A stretch of 64,000 nucleotides of DNA from Ulota crispa (Eukaryota; Streptophyta; Bryopsida; Orthotrichales; Orthotrichaceae): NCBI GenBank assembly GCA_963920765.1, contig OY987249.1, forward strand, positions 436,501 to 500,500. Direction: 5' to 3'. A program made the translations under genes and the position numbers. Under the pieces are notes generated by a model. The model did no database searches, was not told the DNA's origin, and saw nothing but the letters and a program-made list of their open reading frames with translations. Positions 21,329 through 33,948 of this stretch are shown here, piece after piece; position 1 is the stretch's first letter; each line of letters opens with the position of its first letter.

Positions 21329-22815
21329 AATGCCTATAAAGAAATAGAAGTGATCTCTAATTAAGCTCTAACCTTGGAGAAGCATTAACTTAGTTTTCAA
21401 GATTTTCCTCACGATGTGGTTGTTTGTGGACCATGTAGAGCAATAAGGTAGGTACACCCATACCCGACCATTTGAGGTTTTAAGGCACTTCAAGGTCTCG
21501 GAAAATTCCAGAAAAAAATTCATAGGGTTAGCCTTTCAACAAGCTATCAAGGAACGTAATTTTTGTGAAAAAAAGTATTGTAGAATGTTTTATATTAAAT
21601 GGCAAAGTTGCAACTCAAAGGATCCTATAGGTAACTCTAGATTACCCTTGGAAGTGCATGAGTGTGTTCCTGTAAATGCATAGGATGGTCCCAATCCCAA
21701 CCGCCTCAAAGCAACTTAGCAACTGACATGTGGCAGGATTTACTTGTGCAAGTGACATTTAGTGCTCCACTTTAGGTTCAACAATGGATGGAAAACAGTT
21801 AGAAAAACTAGAGTGCGGTATTGGAAGGTGGTCGCTGATGGGTGTGCCTACCTTAGAGGCTCTTCCCCCTTTGATCCCGAGTCAGCAAATGTTCTGAAGT
21901 TTTCGAAGCATACTGAGAAATTTGCTAAAGATGCTGCAAAGCTGCCTGGGTTGTGAGGGACGTACGGTAAGGTAGCACTACAACTAAGTTACTGCAGTGG
22001 AGGCTGAGCTGCAATAGCGTCGTACTAATAAATTGTGCGAGGCTATCCCTGCGTCGCCTGCGACGCCAGAGTGGCGTCTGTGCGGGGGGGTGTAAGTAGT
22101 GGTGTACGTGCCATACGGACACCGTGAGTCCACGTCGTCAAGATACTTGCCCCCACTTCTTCAGTCCTCACCCGATCCCCAGCTCCACCACACCCCCCGA
22201 ATGGACACCCCGCTTCCCCACTTCCCCGCCGGCCTTGCAGTTCTCCTGCATGCGCACCCCTCGCTCCTTCCCCCGCATGCAACCATCCCGGCTGACTTCC
22301 ATGCTACCTGCATGGTCAGCCTTCTGCTTGCTCCCCACCCCCGCCCTCCGTCCTAGCAATCCCCGCCTCTACCTCCGCGGCGTTCTTTCTCCCACTCCTG
22401 CTGCCTGGATCCCCTGCTTGCTTGCAGTGGCAGCCTCCAGCTGCACGGGCTGATCAATTCCACGCGCAATTCCTTCGGGTTTATCTAGATTCCAGTCGGG
22501 CTCTCGATCGGTGCTGCTCTGCACGATCATGCCATTACCGGAGAGAAGGGAGTCTAAGATGTTAAATTGGCTGTTTTCTGTGGCTTAGGCAACTGTTCCG
22601 AGCTGAAATCTAGCTAGACCTGGGAGTCTGAGGACGAACTGCTCGCGCTTCGGCGATTGGGATTCCAGCTGGTTTCGAATATGATCGTAAACGAAGACTG
22701 GTGCTGCAAGTCGATCGGATCGAATTAGACGGGGATTCGTGGGTTAGCTAGATACTAGTGAGTGCGGTTCTGTGGTTGAGGTGCCGGGGCTCTAGCTAGC
22801 TAGTATAGGAGCATC
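21329..22815. other. Dof upstream region
   Basis: The first 700 bases are AT-rich without a clear gene. A 60-codon open stretch at 21770-21956 (YWKVVADGCAYLRGSS) is preceded by a TTTAG acceptor-like site and could be an exon remnant, but I do not recognise it. From about 22080 the sequence becomes GC- and C-rich, consistent with the promoter and 5' leader of the Dof gene. A TATA box was not securely identified. Confidence 0.4.
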
Positions 22816-23628
22816 ATGCCATTCTCGGAGAAGAAGACTGGTGGTGGTCCTGGCAAGGTGAAGGAGGTGCCCGGTGCCCCCCCGTCGGGGAAGCCCGTGG
22901 AGACGCTGCCGTGCCCGCGCTGCGAGAGCATGAACACCAAGTTCTGCTACTACAACAATTACAGCGTCACGCAGCCGCGCCACTTCTGCCGCCAATGCCA
23001 GCGCTACTGGACCGCCGGCGGCACGCTGCGGAACGTGCCCGTGGGCGGAGGCTCCCGCAAGAAGAACCGCTCGAGTTACCCGCGTATCGAGCCGTACGGC
23101 TTGCAGCACCGCATGGTGGGCGGGTATGCGGGCGTCATGCCGTCGCCAGGCGTCTTCCAGCCGGGATTCCAGCAGCAGCTGATGACGCCGGATATGGCCG
23201 CCTTCGGGCTCCCGCATGGTCACGCCCAGATGGCCATGTACCCTCCCGGCCTGATGTATGGGACTGCAGGAGGAACATCCGTGGGGCCATTGCCCCTGCA
23301 GATGGCCCGACCAGCAGGGCTCACGTTTGATATGAATCTGGCAAATGGGCAGAATGCAAACAGTTCACAAGAGAACACTCCTCCCAAGACCAGTCAGGGA
23401 TTGCTGGATCTGTCCCCCAGCCTGAACCCCATCGTCGGAGGCTCCGGAGCCGAAGCTGCAGCTCCAGTCTCGAAGACTACGGCGTCACCGCCGCATGGCT
23501 CCAGCACCATCGAAGAAGAAGGCAGCACGCCTACCAACGGGTACTCGAACAACGGATACGAGGAAGGGGAAGCCGTGTCGTCCATGTGGCATGAAATGCA
23601 TGACATGGACAATGTTTTATTTCAGTGA
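22816..23628 (+). CDS. Dof-type zinc finger transcription factor, 270 aa
   Basis: Dof proteins are plant-specific transcription factors that bind AAAG-containing promoter sites through one C2C2 zinc finger. The Dof domain occupies residues about 31-85. It runs from [20 protein letters not shown] through [20 protein letters not shown] to [11 protein letters not shown]. The zinc ligands are C33, C36, C58 and C61, with the standard 21-residue spacing. A short Lys/Gly-rich leader precedes it. The C-terminal two-thirds is Pro/Gln/Met-rich and then Ser/Thr-rich, ending in an acidic segment with a Trp ([16 protein letters not shown]) that could act as an activation motif. The coding region is uninterrupted and GC-rich against AT-rich surroundings, and it ends in TGA at 23626-23628. 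The start is the first ATG of the frame. The domain is unmistakable, but the target genes and subfamily cannot be told from sequence alone. Confidence 0.95.
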   Translation: MPFSEKKTGGGPGKVKEVPGAPPSGKPVETLPCPRCESMNTKFCYYNNYSVTQPRHFCRQCQRYWTAGGTLRNVPVGGGSRKKNRSSYPRIEPYGLQHRMVGGYAGVMPSPGVFQPGFQQQLMTPDMAAFGLPHGHAQMAMYPPGLMYGTAGGTSVGPLPLQMARPAGLTFDMNLANGQNANSSQENTPPKTSQGLLDLSPSLNPIVGGSGAEAAAPVSKTTASPPHGSSTIEEEGSTPTNGYSNNGYEEGEAVSSMWHEMHDMDNVLFQ

Positions 23629-25142
23629 TTTTTAGGTGGAGGTTCACTTGTAAAGTAGTGTCTGTACATTTTTTTTAATTTTCTGAAGTGGGCCTGGGGA
23701 TGGATCAGACAGACAGAGAGCAGTGCATGCCCCTGCAGGGACTGTTGGAGGATTTCTGTACATAGAGATTTGAGGAAGTGGGTGGCATTGAGCTCGTGAA
23801 CCAGAATTCTTAATTTTTAGCTTTCCTTTGATTGCACTTATCATTCTAAGGAGGTAGTCAGGATTTTTGTTGCTGTGAGGATTTTTGTTGCTGTGAGGAT
23901 TTTTTAAGATGGGTACTTTGATCTTGGATGTTGCTGCCGTGGCCTGCGTTGATGCTGGTTCTGCGTGTAATACATGTGCCATATTGTGTGACGTTGAGAT
24001 GTGAGTCTAGTTTTATTTGGTAATAGAGCCAGGATTTCGAATCTTATGTGGAAGTTGCACAGAACTGTGACTTGAAGTTCGATGAAAACTTTTGGTAGGC
24101 TGGGGAACTTCACTGAGACTTCTATGGGCTTGGTACGTACTCTTCTCAAGGGCACATTTAACGAGCCTTTGTGGGTACTTGTATTCCTTCCCAGGTACCG
24201 ACACCTATTTGCACATCGTTACATGTATCTCCTAATAAAGAATTCCTTTGGATGTACTTGCGTAGGCGTAAAACGAAGTATTCAACGAATAGAAAGTGTT
24301 GACGTTTAGTGAAAATAGCTTCTTAAGCCTTTTGAATAGGCTAACTTGAGCTACTCGCCGTTTGACGATACTTCATGGATGGACCCATTAAGTTAATGAA
24401 TGACTGTGGGCAAAAGCAAACTGATTTTAATTATCCAACTAATCATTGAGACATCTCAATTTATATAGCAAAATTTGGAGGTACTTCATGTGAATCTTGC
24501 TTCACTGACCATATCCAAGTAGCCAAAACTAATACCTTAGATCTTTTAAGAACAAGCTTCGAGCAGTGAGAAGCTTTATATCTTGAATTGGCCCACTCCA
24601 GAATGTCAAGGCACACTGGTGGTACTAAATGATACATACTCATTTTTCATACATGAAAAATTTGAGGGTCACGATATGCGTCACAAGATTGCAAAAATGT
24701 CATCTTTGCGTATGCAGGTTTGTCAGTGGTTTGATGTGAAAATTGATCACCGAAACCTTAATGAAAGAAGCATTTCTTTTTCAGTATACCGGTATTCATC
24801 CAGCCAGCAAGTGCAATCTCTCGGCGATGCCTTCGTCCCAAGGAGAACAGAGTAAACAAACACTCAATTTAGTGAGCAGATTCTGGGTTTGATCTAAATT
24901 CGTTTCTGGAACCAAGTTTATTTCGTGAATGAAGTTTCCATATCTGAGGAAACAGATTGGGAATTATTTGAGATTTCTAAGGTACAAACTAGTCATTGCC
25001 TCCAAGCATCCATTGGGGCACTAGTAACAATGGCTGTGAGAAAAACAACCTGAACCAACATCAATAAATAAAATGGGCTGGATAAATCCACTGTACAACT
25101 AAAAACCTGAGTGCATGGAATAGAATCCTATTATAATTGAGA
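23629..25142. other. Dof 3' region and VPS37 downstream region
   Basis: No further gene is supported. A short tandem duplication (GAGGATTTTTGTTGCTGT twice) lies at 23863-23898. The Dof and VPS37 genes converge here, about 1.5 kb apart. Exact polyadenylation sites are not evident. Confidence 0.4.
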
Positions 25143-26992
25143 CTACATTGGAGTAGTCATGGAGGAAAGTGCCGCCACACGAATCAAAGAACGTCTCTGA
25201 TAAACAAGTCGAAGCTTGCGGTATTTTTGAATGAACTCAAGCAGCTCAATTTCTCCTGCTAGAAAGTTGCGATGTAGGCTTTCAGACTCTTCATCAGCTT
25301 CGTTAGCAGCATCTGCACATGCAAGGCCAAACGCCAATTAAGATTTAATGCACGCAGATCTACAATTGCTCAAAAGTAACACCACAAACTACGAATGAGT
25401 TTTCAATCACCTTGAAGCTGGTTAAGAAGAGCCTGTGGCGAGCAACAATCTTGCACGTCCTTGTATCGCTTTTCAAGTTCCTCAAACTTTTCTCGACTAG
25501 CAGCTAGCTCTGTATTCCTTATAATCATGCACTGCGACAAAGAAATAAACATAAGCTAATCATCAGACATGAATCATTCATGACTGATTTTTTCTACTAA
25601 AAATATAGAGAATTGGTCCCAATCCAACCCGGCATGAAGAAGAAACAACAGGAAACAGCGAATTCTAACTGACGATGTGTACTTCAGCTGGTATCTAAAG
25701 TTCCACTTCCACGATGCATGCCTAAGGTAAGTATAAGTATACATTTCTCAACACTCATACCTGAGTCCTGAGTTCAGCAATTTCTGACTCCTTGGCCAAG
25801 TTATTCCCTGCTCAAAACATGTGGCGCACGCGAGTAATGCAGCAGTATTTAAAAAGCCAAAATTTCTGATCATCTAAGCCAAGATATAACTACAAAACGA
25901 TGAATAGGGCTCCAAGAGATGTTGCACTTAAGAACCAAACCACATGCTACGAACTCACGTGATTCGTCGAGAGTAGACTTCCTCGCCTCATCGCTGATCT
26001 GCAAATTGTCACAGGACGAAATAGATTCATCAATGTGAGGAAGCGATAGAGACATGCAAAGCAACTCAGGTAAGTTTGTTGACCCAGCCTTAAAGTAGGA
26101 ATAAACCCTAACACAGTCCCAGCAAAAACGAGGTTTCACATCATTCACAATAGCACGTTTTGTTCCGAGAAGACGAAGACAAGATCATAAACAGATACCT
26201 TATCCAGCCGCCTCACTTCATCAAGTGAACGTATAAACGCGCTGTATGCATCCTTATCATTAAGCAACCTTGTCAGCTCCTCAGAACTGCACGTAAGATG
26301 AGCACTACGTGAGAGCCGTAAACAGAAGTGGCCGAAAGCACACCAGCCCCGTCTCGCTGAAACAACTACAGAGAACCATAACTTTTACACACACAGCCAA
26401 GTAAAAAACGCAACGGCATCGACACAGGCCTTCCAACCACGTAAAATGTGGTTATTTTATCTCCACCGCTAATTACTCTCCTGCGCATACATCACCCGGA
26501 CTTCGAAATGCTTTCTACTACAAACATGCCATTTCTGCAGACAAAAAGCACACCTCTTCTCCTTCAAGCTTGCCATGGAATTGGAAGCCGGAGGATTTTG
26601 TGAGTATGATCCCAAAGACGACGTTGGCACACTAGTTGGCGGTGAATAGACTCCCGAATATGAGCCAGCCATTGTACTCGGAGGGTAGACTCCTGAAGTT
26701 GGGCGTGCATCAGTGATAGAATGGCGGGCGAGAGGATTGATCCCATTTCCGAAACTTGGAGGCGGTGGTGGTGGCACGCGTGACGGTCCACTATTTGCTG
26801 GACCCGCAACAGAAGGAGGGTACCAGCTCTGCGATGGAGGGGACGGTTGCCCTTGTTGCTGTTGCTGCTGCCCACCCCTGCAGTTCAATCGCAGCGGAAA
26901 TCAAACTCACAAAAATTCATGAATTAGGGTTCCAGTTCTGATCTGTCGCCTCACCTGACTGATCTTCTAAAACTCCCTAGCTTTGTTTCCAT
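25143..26992 (-). CDS. VPS37: VPS37 subunit of ESCRT-I, seven exons, 275 aa
   Basis: VPS37 is the Mod_r-domain subunit of ESCRT-I, which sorts ubiquitinated membrane proteins into multivesicular bodies at late endosomes. Exons on the minus strand, by consensus splice sites and frame continuity, are 26992-26955, 26877-26554, 26286-26199, 25998-25959, 25807-25761, 25531-25411 and 25312-25143. They total 828 bases, including a TAG stop. Residues about 1-120 are Gln/Pro/Ser-rich with a Q run (QQQQQQ), as in plant VPS37. The Mod_r domain follows, with LLNDKDAYSAFIRSLDEV, an extended coiled coil (LAKESEIAELRTQ, ELAASREKFEELEKRYK), DEESESLHRNFLAGEIELLE, and the characteristic end FIQKYRKLRLVYQRRSLIR. 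The start at 26992 is inferred because the next exon has no ATG but joins in phase through an AG/GTGAGG donor. Length and layout match the family, so the gene looks intact. Confidence 0.88.
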
Positions 26993-27893
26993 GCTTTCGC
27001 TGCAGTAGTTTCTCCCGTCGCTGCATGCCACAAGTCACGAACACTCTGGCCAGTGGCATGCAGTGGATGGATCCAGCACACCGCAACGCAATTCCGCACG
27101 AGAACTTCCAACCCTACCGTCTCCAAAACCCTACACAACGGTCCTTAAATTCACCGACCACACAACATGCTTTTCCAAAATAGCAATTCGGATTTCAATT
27201 TCAAAGAGATGATCCAATTGCAATTCACCCGGCACCTGCAATCTTACGAAACCCTAGGAAACCCTAGAGTTTATGCATACAAACATGATGGCTGCAAATG
27301 GACTGGCTGGTGCAATTGAACTCCAACTCAACCGAGTGCAAACCCCTACAGAACGGTTCAAATATTCACCGGCCACGCAGTATGGTTTCCTAAAACAAGA
27401 ATTCGCAGTTCCGTTACAGAGAATGGGTTCGATTGCAATTCTCTATCAAAACTTGCAACCCTTGGAAATCCCAGAGGCGTCACATACAAGGTCGAGGACA
27501 TGGATTCGATCGTAAATTAATTACCTGGAGTATAACATGGTGGTGAAACTCCACGGGGATCGAACAAACAGGATCCCGCAACAACGGCGATGATTCAGAA
27601 AAAACAATGAATCTTCACAGCGCAATCTATCTGTCTGTGTGTGTGTCTTTCTCTCTCTCTCTCTCTATCAGGATCTTCAACCCTAAAGCTCCTCTGTGCC
27701 ATTGCTGCTGCAGGTCCTGATCGACGTCCGTAAATTCTCTACCGACACTGCCGCGCCCGGCTTGCAACTTCGCGTGACTTTTGGGTTACGGTAGCGAGCG
27801 CCGGTGGAGCAATCCGCACGCCAACACTAGATTGCCGGCCGGTACCGAATCCTCGAATGCACCCAACCAGGGTTCAGGGAGAACCGGCATTTA
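26993..27893 (-). promoter_or_regulatory. VPS37 upstream region with CT/GT microsatellite
   Basis: The region upstream of the VPS37 start contains (GT)5 directly followed by a CT tract at about 27635-27667. On the gene's strand this reads as a GA tract followed by CA, which is common in plant 5' leaders. Several CCCTA/AAACCCT motifs (telo-box-like AAACCCTA near 27128, 27250-27265 and 27680) are present. Such motifs are typical of plant housekeeping promoters. The transcription start is not resolved. Confidence 0.4.
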
Positions 27894-29070
27894 AGGTAGC
27901 GACACCCATAAGCGTGAAACTAAGGGTTTTGGAGTAGGAAAATCAATTGACAAATTTTGAAAAAAACGTTGTAAGTTATTAAAAATATTGGCATCAATTT
28001 TAAAATTCCAAGTGGAAGCATTTGTTCACAAAGATTTTTCAAAATCCAAAATCATTGAAAATGTATAGTTGTGAGTAGGAGATGCTAAAAACAATGCGAT
28101 GGGGCACTAAAAATTATTATAAAAGTTACTTACAATCATCACTTTGTCACTCAAAATCATCACTCAACCCCTAAGCGCCCACATTGAAATCGAGAAAATG
28201 AGGCCAAGGTGGACCATGCTAGAAAACATTGTACGCCCCAAGCTGGAACTTAGATTGGGGAGGATTCACCGCTAAAATAGCAAATAAGGTGCGTCATGCA
28301 CCCAACCAAAAATTTGCAGAACTTTTGACCGCACCATTTCGGAGATTATAATAGTCAAAGTATAGTTGACTATGTGGCAGCCGGCCAATTTTGGGGGAGT
28401 CCATGGCTATGGATGCAAAATTCATGTCTTAGAGGAGGTTTCTTTTGATGAAATTTAGGCAAGGGGTGCAATTTACAAGTATCTCACTTGTTGCCAAAAT
28501 TGGTGATGTTTTGACATCCGCAAGGTGCTTTTTTAGAGGCCCAAAGTTGTAAGGCTCACACAGCATAGACGCATAGTGGACAATAGGCGGGGTACGGGTA
28601 AAGCTTTGACCTCTAAAAGGGCATGGCTTTGGTGGTACAGCTGCAAAACCCTTCTCCAGTCTAAGCCAAGCGTGCCAAAACACCCCTAACAATATGGAAC
28701 CAGCCATGGCCAATGGTCTCTATCCTCACACTTACACCCTAAACCACATGAAATGAAGTTCTAGCATACTATTGTCATACTTAACTTGCACAATCCATGC
28801 TTGTACAAGTGGTGAAACCCACATTGCCCACTATGTGGCATGAGAGTAGTACCATATCCTAAATTTGAATATAATTCTGAGATAGTACATCCATGATTTG
28901 GACTCCATTTCGTGCAAAGTATGATCTTGGGAGGCCAGAATCTGGCATGCAAGCCGCTCAGGGGTTCAGTATCCAATACCAATTTTTTTAATAATGGGAA
29001 GTAAGTGACAGCTTGACAAAGGCGTAGGTCAAGCCTATGGAGACAATCACGCTTATGGGTGTTGCTACCT
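27894..29070. mobile_element. pogo-like non-autonomous element, TA target duplication
   Basis: The ends AGGTAGCGACACCCATAAGC and, reversed, AGGTAGCAACACCCATAAGC are near-perfect inverted repeats, with TA immediately outside each (27892-27893 and 29071-29072). They match the ends of the element at 1484-3285. No transposase motif was found inside this 1.18-kb copy. It sits close to the VPS37 upstream region. Confidence 0.7.
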
Positions 29071-29315
29071 TAGTGTTTTGTTTTTCAAAAATACAAAAAA
29101 AAATGGATGAAATCTGAAATCACCGGTCCAAAAACTGGCTTGATTTTTTGGACAACTCTATTTTGTGAGCATGAAACGGTGAGCAATGCGTAGTAAGCAA
29201 AGATTTTTGTGAGCAAGAACCAATTTTGAGCTCAACATCAATGAACAAACTAAAAAAAACAAAAACAAAATCAAAAGATGAAAGTTTATACAATAATGCA
29301 CAATTATAAGGCCAT

Positions 29316-29608
29316 CATTACAAGGGATTTGGACCCAAGAATGGGCCCCTTTCCCCAAAACTACGGGAACTTTGGGAACACTTCCACAACACTTCCACAT
29401 AGGCAATCTGCAGCAACATGACATGGCATTAGGGCGACCACGTCAAATGTTATTATTTATTTATATTTTTGGAAAAAAAAACTTTTTTTGACTTTTTTTT
29501 AATTTTTTAATTTTTTATTATTTTTTTTAACGACCAGCAGTGGCTGGTTCCCAGCATTGGGAACATCCAAACTCAAAGCCCTTTCTTGGGTCCAAATCTT
29601 TTATAATG
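29316..29608. mobile_element. MITE, second copy of the CATTACAA-GATTTGG(A/G)CCC family
   Basis: The left end CATTACAAGGGATTTGGACC and the right end (reversed) CATTATAAAAGATTTGGACC are inverted repeats extended by CCAAGAA and GGGC. The interior resembles 19358-19602, including ACGACCAGCAG and GCTGGTTCCCAGCATTGG. Confidence 0.6.
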
Positions 29609-30088
29609 TTATGCACAATAATAGGTGAAATTTAATATTTTGACAAAAAATCTAAACTCACCACTCACTGATCCCCACTCACAATATAGCATTCCCCTAA
29701 AGGAATCTTACACTACTCACACTCTTACATTAATTTAAATAACTTGTGTACTGTTGAAAAAATTAAAAAAGAAAATTAGAATCCTCTTTCCAAAACATAG
29801 TATAAATAACAGTGAAAAAAAATTGTACAAAGTATAAAAATGCAACAACTTCAAAAGAGGCCAGTTTCTTATACAAACATTATGAACAATCTCCAATGTG
29901 CATCTTCGGATAATATTATTGCCAATTCAAAAACCTGAAAATAATACTTTGAAAATTTTGATAACTAACTTTGCATTAATTTTGGTATTTGAACAAAGAC
30001 CCTAAACCGTACTAATATGCTGTAACAAACAATTTATGGTTTCAACTTGCAACAGTTGATTCATCAAATGACAAATTGTTTTAAATAA

Positions 30089-31016
30089 CCCCTAAAGGCC
30101 TGAGCTAAGTTTTCACCACAATCCCTCCAAAACTACCATAATCTAGTACAAGAATCAAATTTTAGAAATTAAACATTTCTTGACACATGTAGCTGTAAAA
30201 TCTTGTACTACGCTAGTATTAAAGGACGCAGAAAAAAAATCAGAATTTTTCACCGTGTAGATTGCAAGATATTTGAATTTGAATTGACAAAAAGCCATTT
30301 TTGTCCCTACAAAAATCTGGGTAGCTGCACTTCACAAGATTGTACTTGTATGAATTTTTTTCCAAAATGGTTGTAGTTTTTTGGATTTGTTCTTCACGTC
30401 AAGTTAGGTACACACTTGAAATTTTTCAAATCATTTGGAATTATACAACACATGAAAAAAAATTGTAAAAAAGAAGTAGAGAATGATTTAAACACTAAAT
30501 TGTTTAGAATTTAATTACAGAAATGAAAAATGTCAATCCAATGGTTGTAATGTTGTAAAAAACAATCCACATCTTTGAGTTTTGTTTCTTTTCCAAAATA
30601 TTGACAATTGAGTGAAATAAAGGACTTCAAAGTTTATTTTAGAGAAGAGAATTCATAATTGCCCACAGACAAGAACTCCTCATAACTTTCATCTCATTAA
30701 TCAAAATTGAATGCTTCAAAGCTTTCAACCTATATATAAATCTAAAGAACTAGTTTTCAAAAAAAAACTCTAAATATCATTTTTTTTAAAGTTTTCTAAG
30801 GTGCCTAGGATGCTTGTTGAGCAAAGAAAACAACATATCATGCAATAACTTTTGAGCCATGTAGTCAAAAGGTATGAAAATTATTGAACCTTAAAGCTAC
30901 TCCTCTTGCACTTCATGTGTGTAAAAATTCCAAAGGAAAAGAAAGAAAAATCCAAATGTATTGAGCTGCCCAAATCGCTAAATTGCCAAAAAAAACATTG
31001 TTTAGACCTTTAGGGG
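30089..31016 (+). mobile_element. piggyBac-like MITE (928 bp)
   Basis: Begins CCCCTAAAGGCC and ends GACCTTTAGGGG, flanked by ATAA (a decayed TTAA) on the left and TTAA on the right. The interior is non-coding. It is an inverted copy of 32380-33307; for example, CTTTTTGTCAATTCAA(A) occurs in opposite orientation in the two. Confidence 0.72.
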
Positions 31017-31128
31017 TTAAAACAAAAAAGCTTACTTTACTCAAATACTCTTACAGGCACTTGTAAAAATACAATCAAGTATGTAAGAAAATTAGTTGGA
31101 TAAGCATTAATATAAACACACTTGTTAT

Positions 31129-32207
31129 CCCCTAAAGGACCAAGGGTGTTTTTTGAGAAAAAATCTTAGAAGCTGGTAACTTTTAGTGCATTGTCCAAAA
31201 TTGAAAATAAAAACTTTTTTTCTGAATTTCAATCATGTAAAAGTGAGTCAAACAAATAAACCAACTTGTGGTAAAAAATTCAGCTCAATCAACCATGTGG
31301 ATTGTAAGATTAAGTTATAACGTTTGAAGTGTAAAAAAAACTGTTTTTCATTCCTGCAAAACAAAGTCAGCAAATTTTGAGCCCTCCTAGAATGATGTTT
31401 TTGTTCTACACAAAAATGAGGTTTTTGACCATTCATAAGTTTATGATGTTAGGTTCACTCATGAAAATTTTCAATAGCAAATATAGAATTTAACTTGTAA
31501 CACCATATTCATTAAATTGGGAAAATTAGATTGCTAAGTTGTATCCTAACAGTCAATTTAAGTTGGTCACCTTAAACCCAAAATGTTACATATTTCCCAA
31601 TTTAGTGAATGGTGTTTTGTTCTAAATCACCCTACAATGCAAAGAGGTTAAATGAATTAGCAATACAATAGTCATTTTTTCATGATTTTCTTGTGCAATG
31701 AGGAAGTTTCTTATTTGAAATGTGAACTGCAAAAAGTTAGAGATAAAATTTGGAATATGTGGAATTTTTTTCAAGAGCATTGAATTTATAGTTTGCAAGA
31801 TAATAGGGCATGAAGTTAGACAAAACTATTTTTTCTTGAAATTGCTCGGACATAGTTAACAAAGTTTGACTCCTCTTAGAATGTGATTTGAGAGCTCAAT
31901 TTCTATTTATTTTTTGACAATTGTACACCATATATTATTAGTTACATACATGCCAAACTTTGAAAGTTAATGAGAATTTTAACATAAGATTCTCCAAAGA
32001 TGCTCAAATTGCCCAAGCTGCCCAAATTCTTATGGATAGCACAACTTTTGAATTGGGCATCCAATTGGGGAGAAAACTAATAACCACTTGGGAAATACAC
32101 ATATACACTTTGTATAATAGTTTTAAAACATTCAATAAAAATTAACTTCATATGATCCTACCCAAGTTCTCAAGTGTCCATTGAATAGACACTTGGTCCT
32201 TTAGGGG
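31129..32207 (+). mobile_element. piggyBac-like MITE (1079 bp) with nested insertion
   Basis: Begins CCCCTAAAGGACC and ends GGTCCTTTAGGGG, flanked by TTAT and TTTA (decayed TTAA). A smaller MITE of another family sits inside it at 31500-31615. Confidence 0.68.
31500..31615. mobile_element. Short hairpin MITE (AACACCATA family), nested
   Basis: Ends ACACCATATTCATTAAATTG and, complementary on the right, CAATTTAGTGAATGGTGT. It lies inside the TTAA-flanked element 31129-32207, so it inserted later. Related copies are at 9319-9477 and 53993-54250. Confidence 0.6.
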
Positions 32208-32379
32208 TTTATCATGCAATTTAGATTAAGATGTAAAATAAACAAAATCCAAAATCCCTTTGCTATAGGCACATGATGTTGATAAGTGTTATCAAAACGC
32301 ATGTATTTGAGCCAAAGGCCAATAAAACCCAAAGAATTATTCAATAACAATCTAAATTTACACAACATTTAAACTTTAA

Positions 32380-33307
32380 CCCCAAAAGCACTGAACACCC
32401 CTTTTTGGCAACATGGCAATTTCGGGCAGCTCACTACCAATGGGGTTTTCTTTATTATTTTTTTGAAATTTTCACACATGATGTGTCCAAGGAGTAGCTT
32501 TAAGGCCCAACAAATTTCATAACTTATGACTTCATGGTTCAAAAATTATTGCATGATGTATAATTTTCTTTGCTTGTCGGGCATCCAAGAAACTTCTTTA
32601 AAAATTACATTTTTTGAAATCGGTTTTTTGAAATTGGTTCTTTAGATTTATGTATACTTGGGAAGCTTTGAATCATTCCATTTTTATCAATGAGATGAAA
32701 GTTACAAGGAGATTTTGTTTGCTAGCAGTCATGGATTCTCTACTCTAAAATAAACTTTGAAGTCCATTACTTGACTCAATTTTCAATATTTTAGAAGAAA
32801 AAAAAACCAAAAGATGTAGATTTTTTATCACAACATTGTGACCATTTGGATTGGAAATTTTCATTTCTGTAATTAAGTTCTTAACAATTTATTGGTTTAA
32901 AACATTCTCTACTTCTTTTTACTTACTATAGTTTTTCTATGTGTTTTGCAATTCCCATGATTTGAATTTTTTCAAGTGTGTATCCAACTTGCTTTGAAGA
33001 ACAAATCCAAAAAATTACAACCATTTTGGAGTTTTTTTCATACAAATATGACCTTGTGAAGTGCAGCTGCCCGGATTTTTGCACAAACAAAAAATGGCTT
33101 TTTGTCAATTCAAACTCAAATATCTAAAAAACTACATGGTGAAAAATCTTGATTTTTTTTTGCATATTTTGATACTAGTGTAGTAAAGATCTTACGGCTA
33201 CATTTGTCAAGAAAAGATTTTTTTTTCTTAAAATTTGGTACTTGTACTAGAAATGGCAATTTTGGAGCGGTTTTGGTGAAAATTTGAGCTTAAAAGTGCA
33301 TTAGGAG
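32380..33307 (-). mobile_element. piggyBac-like MITE (928 bp), inverted copy of 30089-31016
   Basis: Begins CCCCAAAAGCACTG after TTAA (32376-32379) and ends TGCATTAGGAG before TTAA (33308-33311). Its length equals that of 30089-31016, and much of the interior is the reverse complement of that copy. Its left portion is also the source of the sequence duplicated in the palindrome at 47446-48179. Confidence 0.68.
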
Positions 33308-33373
33308 TTAAAGATCATATTTACGCTCATTGAGTTGTACAATATTTCCACCTGCATATGGTTTTATCTACAT

Positions 33374-33640
33374 AACATTTAGTAGCGTGAAGAGAGGCTA
33401 CCTTTCCCTCTATTCAAGTATCATCCATGAATTTCATCTTAACAAAAAAAAAAGTTTTTTTTTTTTTTTGACATGGTTAACCCCACATTGACGTATGTGC
33501 ACTAAACTAAACCTCTCTTTCATAAACTCTCTAATAAATTCAACCAAGTATCCCATAGCTAAAGATGGGTGTGGAATATTCCACACCATTCTCTTGGAGG
33601 GAGGGCACGCTGCAGGAGTGCTACTGAATGTTATGTAGAG
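33374..33640 (+). repeat. Dispersed repeat, both halves together
   Basis: Positions 33374-33436 match 688-748, and 33467-33640 match 4491-4663. They are separated here only by an A/T homopolymer stretch. This is probably closer to the unbroken arrangement of this unclassified repeat. Confidence 0.55.
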
Positions 33641-33948
33641 GTTAAAAAATAAACAAACGTACACACGTTTCCGAAACAACCGAATTGTTTTTTTTATAAA
33701 TCTTGATCAAACAGAAAACAAAAATTGTTTTTTTATTATTATTATCTAGTAGTATTTGATCTAAACAGCAAAATCTTTCACTTCTCTATATGCGATTTTC
33801 ATAAAATTTATGAATATTTTCCTGATTTAAGTTATGCACATCTGCTAACCTTAAGAAACGAGTTTTCTTGGTGAAATTTGGCTCCATAATTTCAATGGGG
33901 ATTTTATAAAATGCATGCAAAGTAGAAAAATATCTTATGTCATATTAA

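Noticed and set aside
22792-23223. 143-codon open frame opposite the Dof gene
   Set aside because: Shadow frame caused by high GC content; the Dof zinc finger on the plus strand is unambiguous.
24583-24855. 90-codon open frame between Dof and VPS37
   Set aside because: Composition and context do not suggest coding; no splice sites or motif.
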